Assembly (NCBI RefSeq): GCF_042180575.1 | Contig: NZ_CP170094.1 | Coordinates: forward strand, 868,001-932,000 | Reading direction: 5' to 3' | DNA: 64,000 nt | DNA from: Bernardetia sp042180575 | GTDB lineage: Bacteria > Bacteroidota > Bacteroidia > Cytophagales > Bernardetiaceae | Shown here: positions 34,530-43,262 of the stretch, piece after piece | Numbering within the stretch: the stretch's first letter is position 1 | Layout of the letters: every line of letters begins with the position of its first letter | Program-made: the position numbers and the translations under genes | The notes under the pieces: model-generated | What the model saw: only the letters and a program-made list of their open reading frames with translations | What the model was told of the DNA's origin: nothing | The model's database searches: none

Positions 34530-35087
34530 ATGTAATCAAGAAATAATGAAAACAAGCATTATTACCTTTGGGGTATAGCATTTTTTTAACTTTGACAGTC
34601 CTTTCAAAAGGCTGTCAATAGTTTAAAAAATAAGCACTTCTCAATTAAACTATTATCAGAGTTATTTTGGATTACCAAAAAACTACTGACAAAGTGTTTA
34701 TGAACATGCCCTAAATATTTGTGTCAATTACATCCTTCATAGATTATCTCTTTATCATAACTAAAAGTTCTTCTGTCATTTCATTTTCTTCCCAACAGCC
34801 TACTATTTCATTTTTATTTTGATGTTCTTGTTTGTGTCTTATACAAGATATAAAAAAAATAGTTTTGAGTTGGAAGAGTTAAGAACGAAGGAAAAAGATA
34901 TTATTATAGTGCAAGATTCTATCTTGCACTGTTTTTTTCGTCAGCATATGCTGACAAAATTATAGACACAAGGCAGAACCTTGCGCCAGATGGGGGGGGG
35001 TACAATTTCTTTAATTTCTTCATTCATAGATATGTAATTTAGATTTTCACCCTGCTAAGTTGTAGAGTCTTTGTAGATAGCAATAAA
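34530..35087. other. 558-base gap with hairpins, palindrome and a G9 tract
   Basis: No convincing gene. It contains a hairpin at 34592-34618 (TTGACAGTCCTT / AAGGCTGTCAA), a strong terminator-like hairpin at 34908-34930 (see next entry), a perfect 16-bp palindrome GTCAGCATATGCTGAC at 34940-34955, a small hairpin CAAGG/CCTTG at about 34969-34983 and nine consecutive G at 34992-35000. Such density of structure suggests a composite of small repeats or the scar of a mobile element next to the recombinase. Confidence 0.6.
34908..34937 (+). terminator. Terminator-like hairpin downstream of the Uma2 gene
   Basis: AGTGCAAGA and TCTTGCACT pair perfectly around TTCTA and are followed by a T7 run. It is about 380 bases beyond the nearest plus-strand stop, so it may end a lost gene or a small RNA. 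Confidence 0.6.
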
Positions 35088-35393
35088 TTAATCTATAATT
35101 TTCACAAGTTCTATACGGTATTTTTCAGCATCTAACAATTTATCACATATTTTAGTCCTTGTTTCTAATGCTGTCAAACCTTTGCTTGATAGAGAAGAAG
35201 ACATGCGAAAACTACTAATTATAACTTGTTGGATTTCATTCTCATCTTTCAATACTTTCCAAGTTGTTTTCTTACCTGAAGATACCTGCCCAGTTAATTT
35301 ACCAACAAAAACTGTCAAGCCATCACTAAGATAAAATATATTTTCAACTGTCATTTGAACTGCTTCCATATTTTTGTAACTTTCAAAACTCAT
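35088..35393 (-). CDS. Small hypothetical protein overlapping the recombinase gene
   Basis: A 101-residue soluble protein starting MSFESYKNMEAVQM. It has short beta-like segments (DGLTVFVGKLTGQVSSGKK) and no known domain. Its start codon overlaps the end of the tyrosine recombinase gene by 11 bases, so translation is probably coupled. It could be an accessory to the recombinase. Its stop lies next to the G9/palindrome gap. Confidence 0.55.
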   Translation of the reverse strand: MSFESYKNMEAVQMTVENIFYLSDGLTVFVGKLTGQVSSGKKTTWKVLKDENEIQQVIISSFRMSSSLSSKGLTALETRTKICDKLLDAEKYRIELVKIID

Positions 35394-36537
35394 AATTCAA
35401 AAACTCTCTATCTTCTTGTTTTGCTGTGTAGGTGCTAGTCATAGATTCAGATTTGTGTCGTAGAAAACGTTGAACCATTGGTTTTGGAATGCCTTTATCA
35501 AGCATAAGCTGTGCAACAGTATGGCGCAAACTGTGTGCAGAAACATTTTCACGTTTTAGTCCTGCTTCTTTTAGCCATTTATTGGTGATTTTTCTGATGC
35601 TACTCGTTTCTTTAAAATCAAACATACTTCCCTCTGCACGAGTGATAGACATCTGGTAATCAATCAAAATCTTATATGTTTCTGGTAAGAGTGGAATGAG
35701 TTCTTTTTCTTCTCGCCCTTTTCCCCAAACAGCTAAATAATTTTTTCCTTCTTGTACTTTTATATCTTTCCACGACAAACGAACTACCTCAACCGTTCGT
35801 AAGCCTTGATAAGCCATAAGTCCGATAATCGCTTTGTCTTTTGAGTTGGTAATTGAGTTTAATAAATGAGTACGTTCTTGTTCTGTGAGCGAATCCTTAG
35901 CGTATTTTTTGGTTGTTCCTCCTGTTTTCAACACTTTTACATAGGCTACATCACGCATTTGCTCTACTAATTTTTCTTCTATTTTCAAATCATCTCGTTT
36001 CAACACACAAAACTGTACAAACTGCTTTATGGCTGATAAATAGGTATTCGTAGTATGTGGACTCAGTCCATTATTTTTGCATTGCTGCACAAAAGCCAAA
36101 ACAGTTGTACGATTAGGAGGGAGAGATTTTGTATCCATAAAAGAATAGAATTCTTGCAATGCTCTAGAATATGTTTCTTTGCTATTTTCACTTAATTGTG
36201 CATTGGCAAGGAAAGCCAAAACATATTTATTTCCTTTATAATTTGGGGTAGTGTCATCATAAACTCTATGAATATCATTTTTTTGAGCAAATTTTAAGAA
36301 TTTTCTACACGCAGTTTTATAAACGGCTGCTTTCTTTTCAACAAACATTTCTATGCTCATTTTGTCGATAGCAAAATTAAATTCCATCGTAAAAACTAAA
36401 TACTGTTTTGCTATTCGGACGTAATTATGAGGTTTTTCAAGCGACTGTTCAAAATACTTTATGGTTTGATTAATACCAAAATTATTTTCTGAAACCGTTC
36501 GTAAAGACTGACTTGTGTTTGAGTGCGATTTTTCCAC
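35383..36537 (-). CDS. Tyrosine recombinase / phage-type integrase
   Basis: A 384-residue site-specific recombinase. The catalytic set is complete: R247 (QGLRTVEVVRL), K273 (VWGKGRE), H335-x-x-R338 (AHSLRHTVAQL), H361 (FLRHKS) and Y370 (TSTYT). The N-terminal part appears to contain two SAM-like core-binding segments (about 23-90 and 104-185). Length and composition fit chromosomal XerC/D-like or mobile integrases. The surrounding gap has palindromes, but no att core duplication could be identified. Confidence 0.88.
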   Translation of the reverse strand: MEKSHSNTSQSLRTVSENNFGINQTIKYFEQSLEKPHNYVRIAKQYLVFTMEFNFAIDKMSIEMFVEKKAAVYKTACRKFLKFAQKNDIHRVYDDTTPNYKGNKYVLAFLANAQLSENSKETYSRALQEFYSFMDTKSLPPNRTTVLAFVQQCKNNGLSPHTTNTYLSAIKQFVQFCVLKRDDLKIEEKLVEQMRDVAYVKVLKTGGTTKKYAKDSLTEQERTHLLNSITNSKDKAIIGLMAYQGLRTVEVVRLSWKDIKVQEGKNYLAVWGKGREEKELIPLLPETYKILIDYQMSITRAEGSMFDFKETSSIRKITNKWLKEAGLKRENVSAHSLRHTVAQLMLDKGIPKPMVQRFLRHKSESMTSTYTAKQEDREFLNYEF

Positions 36538-36634
36538 GTATTTTTTGCTGTATAATGAACTGAAAGAAGTTTATACAAAAATACATTTTTGGGAAATGTT
36601 ATACAAGTCTTTTTTTGAGAAAAACACGTTGTTT

Positions 36635-37753
36635 TTACTCAATATTTGTAGGCTCATCATAAATTATATTACTTTCATTTGGATTGATTTCAGTAGGTGT
36701 TGTAGGGCTACCATTTCTATTTTTTCTGACGATATAATTTTCTTGTAAAAGGAATGTAGAATCTTTTCCATTTGGAAGTTGTATTTTCACTTCTGCTGTC
36801 CACGTTTTGAAAGCCAATCCACGCTCGTCGTAATTATCTGCTTGTGCTACAAACGAAAGATTTACCATTCCATTTTTTTCTTGGGTTTTGAGGTCTTGAT
36901 AGACTTCTTTATTTTCTAATTCTAATTGAGGCTTGCTGAACGATGAAACCCCCACTATCTTCATTTTGGCTTGATACATATCTCCTTCTGAAAGAATAAT
37001 TTCATTAGGAGTAACTATACTTACAAAATTATTTATTTCAAAAATAGGGTAATCTATTTTCTGACTAATATAATAGATAGCTTCTGCTTCTCGGTTGGCA
37101 ATCGCAGCATCCATTGAAGTAAGTGCATACAAACGAACAGCAACAGGAAGATTATCAAAATAGCTTACAAAATCTTCTACATCAAAATCATTTTGTTGTT
37201 TGTCTTGTGATGTGTTTTCTGTTTTGCTATCTGAATTTGAAATATTATTTGTTTTTGTAGGGTCAATAAAAAGAGGATTTAGAATTTCAGAATTAGACAA
37301 AGAAATTTCTGTAAAACTCCTTAGCTTAGAAATATATTCTTGCTGGGCAGTTCCAAAAGCAAACAGTAAATCAGTTGGTTTTTCATCAGGATTTTGAAGC
37401 CATTGCGCTCTAATTTCATTACTTTGTTGCAACAAATCAGAAGAAAGTGTTTGTACTTGTTTGATTCGTTGCAATGTATTTACACCAATACTTGCTTTTC
37501 CATTTTCATCTAAATAGCTTCTAAATCTTTCTATAAAAGCATTATTTTTCACTCGCTTTTCTGCCACAAGTTGCACAGCTATTCGGTCAGCATCATGAAT
37601 GACTTTCAAATCTTTATCTGAAAAATCATAAACTTCAGTTCGCATATACGCATACACAAGCAAACTAATCAATAAAGCTAAAAGAGGAAATAGTATTTTT
37701 TTCAAAACAAATAATTTAATTACAAAATAAATCTTTAGTGATGCTATACTCAT
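36635..37753 (-). CDS. Short GldM-like protein (type IX secretion/gliding motor family)
   Basis: A 372-residue protein with one N-terminal membrane helix (about 18-36, ILFPLLALLISLLVYAYM) and a periplasmic remainder. The segment FDNLPVAVRLYALTSMDAAI and then NREAEAIYYI, IDYPIFEINNFVSIV and SEGDMYQAKMKI resembles the GldM/PorM periplasmic domains, where a 'LPVAA...L...NAEA...L' helix precedes the first beta domain. GldM is normally over 500 residues, so this protein lacks the distal domains. No gldK, gldL or gldN is adjacent. It is probably a paralogue rather than the core motor component. Confidence 0.55.
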   Translation of the reverse strand: MSIASLKIYFVIKLFVLKKILFPLLALLISLLVYAYMRTEVYDFSDKDLKVIHDADRIAVQLVAEKRVKNNAFIERFRSYLDENGKASIGVNTLQRIKQVQTLSSDLLQQSNEIRAQWLQNPDEKPTDLLFAFGTAQQEYISKLRSFTEISLSNSEILNPLFIDPTKTNNISNSDSKTENTSQDKQQNDFDVEDFVSYFDNLPVAVRLYALTSMDAAIANREAEAIYYISQKIDYPIFEINNFVSIVTPNEIILSEGDMYQAKMKIVGVSSFSKPQLELENKEVYQDLKTQEKNGMVNLSFVAQADNYDERGLAFKTWTAEVKIQLPNGKDSTFLLQENYIVRKNRNGSPTTPTEINPNESNIIYDEPTNIE

Positions 37754-37784
37754 CCGTAATTAGATTTCGAATTTTCTTCTATCG

Positions 37785-37879
37785 ATACCTTCAAAGTATC
37801 AGATAGTTCGTTCTATGTAACTGTACTAACACTTATGAACGGCTTTAGCCCTCAATGAAGTTAAAGTGTCTGACAGGTT
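37785..37879 (-). repeat. Palindromic dispersed repeat, inverted copy
   Basis: Read on the minus strand it contains CAGACACTTTAACTTC, then GGCTAAAGCCGTTCA and AGTGT, the same order as the plus-strand copy at 50025-50125. The outer parts can pair. It lies in the 325-base gap between the GldM-like gene and purC. Confidence 0.8.
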
Positions 37880-37925
37880 TATTTTTTCGAAAACCAAAAG
37901 CGTATGAGTATAATTAGAGATTATA

Positions 37926-38026
37926 GGGTACATCTCAAAATGTCGTTTTTGCGAAATGATGTTATTGGTGTTGCTACATTAAAAAATGCTTGCAATAAAT
38001 AAAAAACGACAAAATGAGATATACCC
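37926..38026. mobile_element. 101-bp miniature inverted-repeat element
   Basis: The ends are inverted repeats of about 25 bp: GGGTACATCTCAAAATGTCG on the left and, reading the complementary strand from the right, GGGTATATCTCATTTTGTCG, with four mismatches, followed by poly-T. The interior is too short to code. No clear target duplication was found. It sits next to the palindromic repeat at 37785-37879. Confidence 0.65.
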
Positions 38027-38078
38027 AAATTACAGACCAACAAAATAGTAAATATAATCAAGTTAATAAAAAATAAAA

Positions 38079-39077
38079 TTAACTGACAACAGATTTCTGA
38101 TAATTTATAACTGACTCTTCGATGCTTTTTTCATTCATTACATCTGGATTTTTATTTAATTCTTTTCCTGTCAATAAAAAATACAGATGGCAATAACGTT
38201 GCGAAATTCTGTCAATTACTTCTTCGGTCATTTTAGGAATTTTTTGTCCTTCTTTTCCTTGAAAACCATTTTCCATGAGCCACTCTCTTACAAATTCTTT
38301 TGAAAGCTGGTTTTGACGTTCGCCTTTTTCTTGTTTTTCATGGTATTCTTTAGCATAAAAATAACGAGAAGAATCTGGCGTATGAATTTCGTCTATCAAA
38401 ATAACATCTTCTTCTCCTTCTTCATTCTGATACACACCAAATTCATATTTTGTATCTACCAAAATAAGCCCACGTTCGGCAGCAAGTGCAGTTCCTCTTC
38501 TAAAAAGTGCCTGCGTATATTCTAGCATTTTTTGCCATTGAGCTGCTGTAACTAAGCCTTGTTTCAAAATTTCTTCTTCCGAAATATCTTCATCATGCGC
38601 TCCATTTTCGGCTTTTGTAGATGGTGTTATGATAGGAGATGAAAATTTATCATTTTCTTTCATTCCTTCTGGCAATTCTACACCACACAAAATTCGTTTA
38701 CCTTCTTGGTAAGTTCTCCAAGCATGTCCAGCCAAATAACCACGAATAACCATTTCCACAGGCAATGTTTTGGCTTTTTTACCAATACTAACTTGTGGAT
38801 GTGGACTTGTTTCGAACCAATTAGGAACAATATCTTTTGCATTTTGAAGAAAATAAGCTGCCAGTTGATTCAAAACTTGTCCTTTATACGGAATTGGTTT
38901 TGGCAAAACCACATCAAAAGCAGAAATACGGTCAGAGGCAACCATAGCTACAACGTTGGGAAAAGAATATACATCTCTTACTTTTCCTTGATAAAAATCA
39001 GTTTGGTTTTTAAATTTCATTGTAGAATCTACTTTAGAATTTGATACAGAGTCTTTTAACGAAGATTTAGAAGTCAT
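38079..39077 (-). CDS. purC: Phosphoribosylaminoimidazole-succinocarboxamide synthase
   Basis: A 332-residue SAICAR synthetase of the long form. The family motifs are present: YQGKVRDVYSF, ASDRISAFDVVLPKPIPYKG, EMVIRGYLAGHAWRTYQEG, SSPIITPSTKAENGAHDEDIS, LVDTKYEFG and LIDEIHTPDSSRY. It joins CAIR with aspartate, using ATP, in purine synthesis. The upstream ATG is used, giving a 19-residue serine-rich leader; the internal ATG at 39020 (MKFKNQTDFYQG) gives a more typical N-terminus. It is monocistronic here. Confidence 0.95.
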   Translation of the reverse strand: MTSKSSLKDSVSNSKVDSTMKFKNQTDFYQGKVRDVYSFPNVVAMVASDRISAFDVVLPKPIPYKGQVLNQLAAYFLQNAKDIVPNWFETSPHPQVSIGKKAKTLPVEMVIRGYLAGHAWRTYQEGKRILCGVELPEGMKENDKFSSPIITPSTKAENGAHDEDISEEEILKQGLVTAAQWQKMLEYTQALFRRGTALAAERGLILVDTKYEFGVYQNEEGEEDVILIDEIHTPDSSRYFYAKEYHEKQEKGERQNQLSKEFVREWLMENGFQGKEGQKIPKMTEEVIDRISQRYCHLYFLLTGKELNKNPDVMNEKSIEESVINYQKSVVS

Positions 39078-39492
39078 ATAGGTATCTTAAAATTTTTATT
39101 TAATTTACTCAAAATAATCAGAGAAATAATTAAAGAATCTATATCATTTCTATAATTTAATAAATTAGGTAATTATAGATGTTTGATAAACCTAGTCTTA
39201 TATTTTACTCTGTTTTTACAAAAATACATCAAACTTTATAAAGACTTTGAAGTTTGTAAGAAATATATTAAATTTTGGATGACAATGTTATACTTTAGTA
39301 ATGGATTATAAAATTTAATAACCAATAGTTTTAAGAATCGTTTTAGGCTTTCAAAACATTTTTTTGTAGTTTTGTACGTGATTTTTTAGGACATAATTAG
39401 ACATAACCTAGCTGTATTTTTAGATACAATTAAAGATAAATAAACAGTATTTTTAAAGATAATTTTTTATATCACTTCTATACCTCGAACTT
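39078..39492. other. AT-rich divergent intergenic region
   Basis: About 415 bases between divergent purC and the bifunctional nuclease. The only notable signal is TAGTTTTG at 39367-39374, a possible -7 box on the plus strand about 120 bases before the GTG start at 39493. No reading frame or hairpin was convincing. Confidence 0.5.
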
Positions 39493-40104
39493 GTGAACAA
39501 AATTCGCTTACAAATATTAGGACTTTCCTCTAGCCAATCTCAATCTGATTCTTTTGCCTTAATTTTGGAGGAAGAAGAAGGTAATCGTCGTTTGCCTATC
39601 ATCATAGGTAGATTTGAAGCACAGGCAATCGCTATTGAAATAGAAAAAGTTACTTCTACTCGTCCTATGACGCATGATTTATTCAAATCTTTGGCTACAC
39701 AGTTTCAATTCAAACTCAACGAAATTATAATTTCTGACCTTCGTGAAGGCATTTTTTATGCAGAAATGATTTATATAGATGAACGTGAAGGCAAAAAAAT
39801 AATCGTAGATGCACGTCCTTCTGATGCTATTGCTATTGGTTTGCGTTTTGATGCACCTATTTTCACGACAGAAAATATTATGAGTGAAGCAGGAATAACA
39901 ACAACAAATACTTCTGAAGAAGGAGAAGCACTAGAACAAGAAGAAAGTGCAAAAGAGCCTAAGAAAAAGAAAACAAAGAAAAAAGCCGTTTCTTTAGAAG
40001 CGATGTCAGTAACAGAATTAGAAGCTGAAATGGAAAAAGCTGTTACAAATGAGGATTATGAACGAGCTGCCAAAATTAGAGATGAAATGAATAGAAGAAA
40101 TTAA
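39493..40104 (+). CDS. Bifunctional nuclease (DUF151) domain protein with UVR tail
   Basis: A 203-residue protein beginning at a GTG codon (the TTG one frame away is followed at once by a stop). The first 130 or so residues form the BFN/DUF151 domain: LGLSSSQSQSDSFALILEEEEG, RRLPIIIGRFEAQAIAIEIE, RPMTHDLF, and ARPSDAIAIGLRFDAPIF. A lysine-rich linker leads to a UvrB/UvrC-type motif (MEKAVTNEDYERAAKIRDEM). This arrangement is common in Bacteroidota; the protein is described as a DNase/RNase in a few species. A terminator follows. Confidence 0.9.
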   Translation: MNKIRLQILGLSSSQSQSDSFALILEEEEGNRRLPIIIGRFEAQAIAIEIEKVTSTRPMTHDLFKSLATQFQFKLNEIIISDLREGIFYAEMIYIDEREGKKIIVDARPSDAIAIGLRFDAPIFTTENIMSEAGITTTNTSEEGEALEQEESAKEPKKKKTKKKAVSLEAMSVTELEAEMEKAVTNEDYERAAKIRDEMNRRN

Positions 40105-40132
40105 TTTTTTGATACACTAAGAAAATACATTT

Positions 40133-40168
40133 AAAAATCTATCAAATTATAATTTTTTGATAGATTTT
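40133..40168 (+). terminator. Rho-independent terminator after the bifunctional nuclease gene
   Basis: Arms AAAAATCTATCAAA and TTTTGATAGATTTTT form a 14-bp AT-rich stem followed by T. Confidence 0.8.
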
Positions 40169-40213
40169 TTTGTTGGATAAAATCTGAATATAAATCAAAT
40201 AACACTTAAGTAA

Positions 40214-40987
40214 ATGAACTCTGAACTTAAAACAACTATAAAAAGAGCCTATGAAATTTTTGGTAATTATACAATTTCTAAGCCTATAGATGCTTGTAGA
40301 ATTTGTTGTGTTACAGAGGAAGAAGAGAATTATTTGATAGAAACTCCTTTAAAAAAAATTAGTAGAGATGCTTTAGCACACTACCAAGACTCTGCACAGC
40401 CAAAAAATCTCAATTTAGAAGAAACTAAGTATTTTTTACCTCGTTTCTTAGAATTAGTAGCTGAGTTTGATTATCCTTCTCACTCAGCAGAACTTTCACT
40501 TACTCGTGTTGGACATTTTGCTAAGAAAAATTGGACAGAAGAAGAATGGAGATTATTGAATGAATTTATGATAACATTTTTTAGTCATTATTTAGAAATA
40601 TACCCTCCTGTTGGTAGTGAACATATAGATTCTATTCTAATAATGTTTGACAAAACAAAACTAGACTTATCTGTTTTATTCAAATACTGGCAAGACTCTA
40701 TTTCTATAAAAAACACTTATCACTTCATTGAATTAATTGAATCAGAAATACCTAAAAAAGATTATCATACATTTTTTACTTATTTTATGGAGAAAGAGAT
40801 TTCAGATAAAATTGTAAACTGGATAAATTCAAAACATATCCTTCAACTTTTTTCTGACTCTATTGAAAATATGATTATGAATCCAGATAACGAGTTAAAG
40901 AAAATTATTAAGGAGCATCCAGACTATAATATGAGTAGATTAAGTTGGAATTATGAAGCCATACAGAATAAATTAAAATCTTACTAA
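40214..40987 (+). CDS. Hypothetical cytoplasmic protein (257 aa)
   Basis: A 257-residue helical protein with no signal peptide. Near the N-terminus lies IDACRICCVTEEEENYL, whose three closely spaced cysteines could bind metal. A conserved-looking LAHYQDSAQP segment and LTRVGHFAKKNWTEEEW follow. The acidic, aromatic-rich helices suggest a repeat-type scaffold, but no domain was recognised. It converges with the beta-propeller-like gene, only 3 bases between stops. Confidence 0.55.
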   Translation: MNSELKTTIKRAYEIFGNYTISKPIDACRICCVTEEEENYLIETPLKKISRDALAHYQDSAQPKNLNLEETKYFLPRFLELVAEFDYPSHSAELSLTRVGHFAKKNWTEEEWRLLNEFMITFFSHYLEIYPPVGSEHIDSILIMFDKTKLDLSVLFKYWQDSISIKNTYHFIELIESEIPKKDYHTFFTYFMEKEISDKIVNWINSKHILQLFSDSIENMIMNPDNELKKIIKEHPDYNMSRLSWNYEAIQNKLKSY

Positions 40988-40990
40988 AAC

Positions 40991-42232
40991 TTACTCCTCT
41001 TCTTTTCTAGCATTAGTTAAAGGTTTTCTAAGAAACTTCATAAGCATAAGTTTATTACCTATAATTCCAAATTTATAAACTGTATTTTTGACTGTGTTTT
41101 GTGTGAAATTACTATACTGATAATTGAGTGAGTCGCCTGTAATCGTTTCTCCTGTTTCCCAGCCATAAAAGGCATGATATTCTACCGAAGTAGCGTGTTC
41201 ATTGTATTCAAATTGATGATGTGTTTCGGTTGTATCTCCGTTTTCTATCAAATAAGCTGTTGCACGAAGACAAACATTTCCATCATGGATAAAAACTCTA
41301 TCTACTGTATAAGAATCATCACTATTGGTAAGCTGCAAAACCCAACCTAACTTACCCTCACTATTGTATTTTGCTAAAAAAATATCGTCTTCTTTTCCAC
41401 TACGGATTTCTATATTATCAAAAACAGGAGCATATTTGAATGTTCCACCTAAAAAAATATTTCCATCATTATCGATTGCCATATCAGACGTTTTGACTTC
41501 TCCACGTCCATTTTTATTCATTTTATTAATAATCGTAAACCATTCTAATTTGTCATTATTATCATATTTGGATAGATAGCTATTGTAATAACGAGTAGGA
41601 TTATTAATTATATTTGTATCTATTTTTACTTTATCTTTATAGGCTTCTGCTAGATAAAGATTAAGCTGACGATCGGTTTGAGGTAAAGAATAGGCTGTTT
41701 TATTTTCTGTTTTGACCCAAAGAACTGTTCCATTTTTATCATAATTAGCAACATATCCTCCTTCTTTTATATCTGCTTTTATTCTATCAAAGACAGTAGA
41801 ATCTTCAAAGTGTCCAGACAAAATCACACCTCCTTCTTTTGCAATTCGTAGCGAACCGACATAATCATCTTTTATTCCTCCAGCTTGTTTTTTCCATAGA
41901 AGTTTTCCGTTTGTATCAAATTTTAATAAAAAAGCATCTGTTCCACCTTTACTTTTGAGGCTAGTTTGTGCATTTATTTTGAGTTCTTCCGAAAAAGTCC
42001 CTGCTAAATATACATTTTCTACTGAATCAATTAATATAAGTGGTGCTGTACGCTGATTTTCGAAAAACTCCCCTATAATGTCAATATTCCATTTTTTGTC
42101 ATAAGGAGGCTCTTTTTCTGTTTCTTCGGTATCTTCTTCATTTCCACTAGCTTCATTGGTTTGAGCCAATAAAGTAAAAGGAAGGAATACAATAGTAAGA
42201 AATGATATATATATTAGAATACTCTTTTTCAT
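40991..42232 (-). CDS. Secreted beta-propeller-like (SBBP repeat) protein
   Basis: A 413-residue protein with a signal peptide (MKKSILIYISFLTIVFLPFTLLAQ). The mature part contains at least four beta-propeller-like blades with the pattern VYLAGTFSEELKI...GGTDAFLLKFDTNGKLLWKK, typical of SBBP repeats in Bacteroidota. An acidic linker (NEEDTEETEKEPPYDKKW) follows the signal peptide. It ends in a short basic stretch without an obvious T9SS sorting domain. Function unknown; likely periplasmic or surface. Confidence 0.78.
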   Translation of the reverse strand: MKKSILIYISFLTIVFLPFTLLAQTNEASGNEEDTEETEKEPPYDKKWNIDIIGEFFENQRTAPLILIDSVENVYLAGTFSEELKINAQTSLKSKGGTDAFLLKFDTNGKLLWKKQAGGIKDDYVGSLRIAKEGGVILSGHFEDSTVFDRIKADIKEGGYVANYDKNGTVLWVKTENKTAYSLPQTDRQLNLYLAEAYKDKVKIDTNIINNPTRYYNSYLSKYDNNDKLEWFTIINKMNKNGRGEVKTSDMAIDNDGNIFLGGTFKYAPVFDNIEIRSGKEDDIFLAKYNSEGKLGWVLQLTNSDDSYTVDRVFIHDGNVCLRATAYLIENGDTTETHHQFEYNEHATSVEYHAFYGWETGETITGDSLNYQYSNFTQNTVKNTVYKFGIIGNKLMLMKFLRKPLTNARKEEE

Positions 42233-42365
42233 AATTTTAATTTTGCTTGATTTATTTCAGCATCAAAGGGGAATGGTACAATAAGCCATTTTTCTATAAA
42301 TAAACACATTTTAAGAGAAATAGCTATACCAAAGATAAAAAAATGATTGGCTAAATGAAAAGCAT

Positions 42366-42399
42366 AAAAAAACCTACAAGTAAATTTGTAGGTTTTTTT
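42366..42399 (-). terminator. Hairpin terminator below the lipoprotein gene at 42424
   Basis: Arms AAAAAAACCTACAA and TTGTAGGTTTTTTT form a perfect 14-bp stem around GTAAAT. Confidence 0.85.
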
Positions 42400-42423
42400 G
42401 GGGAAATGGAATATCTCTCATGC

Positions 42424-43059
42424 TTAATCTGTATTTATTTTAAATTCAATTGTTGCTGTTGAATCAGAGCATTCCATATCTGTTTCCATCATTTCCTCCT
42501 CTGGAACTTCAAGGTTAGCATGACAAGTTTCAATGAATTTATCAATTTGAACTTTCTGTTCTGTAACAGATACAATAGAATACGTTATTTGTGAATCCCC
42601 TGCATCTCCCCAAATCTCAGCAATTTTATCACTATTCTGAATTTTGTTTTTATCTGAATCATAAGTTAAACCGTAGTAAATAGGTCCATAATCATCTTGT
42701 TGAACTATGACCAAAAAATAGTGATTATTATTTATTTTAATTTTACCAACTGGTTTTGCGCCTGTCGATTCTGATTGTGTTTGTGGAATCTTATTATCAA
42801 GTAGAGGAAGAAATTTCAACGGAAGGCAGTCTTTAGGTAAAAATCTTTGTGTTTCGATATAGGCTTCAACCTCTATTTTTATACTATCAGTTTGAAAATC
42901 TGTAAAGTAGGTAATAATATCAGTTGAAATATCTTCTGCTTTTTTAGTTTTTATTGTATCAGCATTTAATTCATTTTTTGTGTTAATGTCAGAAGTATTT
43001 TTCTCTTGTCCACATGAAGTCAAGATTATTAGCATCAACATGGTTATTATTCTATTCAT
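42424..43059 (-). CDS. Lipoprotein of unknown function (211 aa)
   Basis: From the preferred ATG (MNRIITMLMLIILTSCGQ) this is a 211-residue lipoprotein with the lipobox cysteine at residue 16. An upstream ATG at 43092 would add 11 residues ahead of the signal peptide. The mature part includes HYFLVIVQQDDYGPIYYGLTY and a C-terminal segment with two cysteines (ETCHANLEVPEEE, DMECSDS). No family was recognised. It is flanked by its own terminator below and the lepA terminator above. Confidence 0.65.
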   Translation of the reverse strand: MNRIITMLMLIILTSCGQEKNTSDINTKNELNADTIKTKKAEDISTDIITYFTDFQTDSIKIEVEAYIETQRFLPKDCLPLKFLPLLDNKIPQTQSESTGAKPVGKIKINNNHYFLVIVQQDDYGPIYYGLTYDSDKNKIQNSDKIAEIWGDAGDSQITYSIVSVTEQKVQIDKFIETCHANLEVPEEEMMETDMECSDSTATIEFKINTD

Positions 43060-43175
43060 CTTTTTTGATTTAAGCAACTTGTTCATAAACAAAACAAACC
43101 TTCAATACGCTTATCCAAAACAGGATAATCAATAATGATTGTGTTTTCTCAAATTTAATAAACTTCTACCAAAAC

Positions 43176-43211
43176 AAAAAAGCAACTCCAAAAAAATGAA
43201 ATTGCTTTTTT
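43176..43211 (-). terminator. Rho-independent terminator of lepA
   Basis: AAAAAAGCAA and TTGCTTTTTT pair around a 16-base loop, downstream of the lepA stop on the minus strand. Confidence 0.7.
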
Positions 43212-43224
43212 ACTAAAAACGAAT

Positions 43225-43262
43225 TTGAAATTAACTGATTACTATTTACTGGTAACTAATTT
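43225..43262. repeat. Degenerate GATTACT/GGTAACT tract at the lepA 3' end
   Basis: TTGAAATTAACTGATTACTA, then TTTACTGGTAACTAAT, ending at the lepA stop codon. It matches the tract at 451-489 with units in a different order. Confidence 0.55.

Noticed and set aside
34992..35000. G9 tract as a simple sequencing artefact
   Set aside because: It cannot be excluded, but the neighbouring palindrome and hairpin make a real structured region plausible, so it was kept as a finding rather than dismissed.
36538..36634. Attachment site for the tyrosine recombinase
   Set aside because: No direct repeat pair or tRNA-end match could be found around the recombinase; the only tRNA gene is about 16 kb away.
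38706..39044. Open frame antisense to purC
   Set aside because: It lies wholly over a well-conserved enzyme gene and has no recognisable motif.
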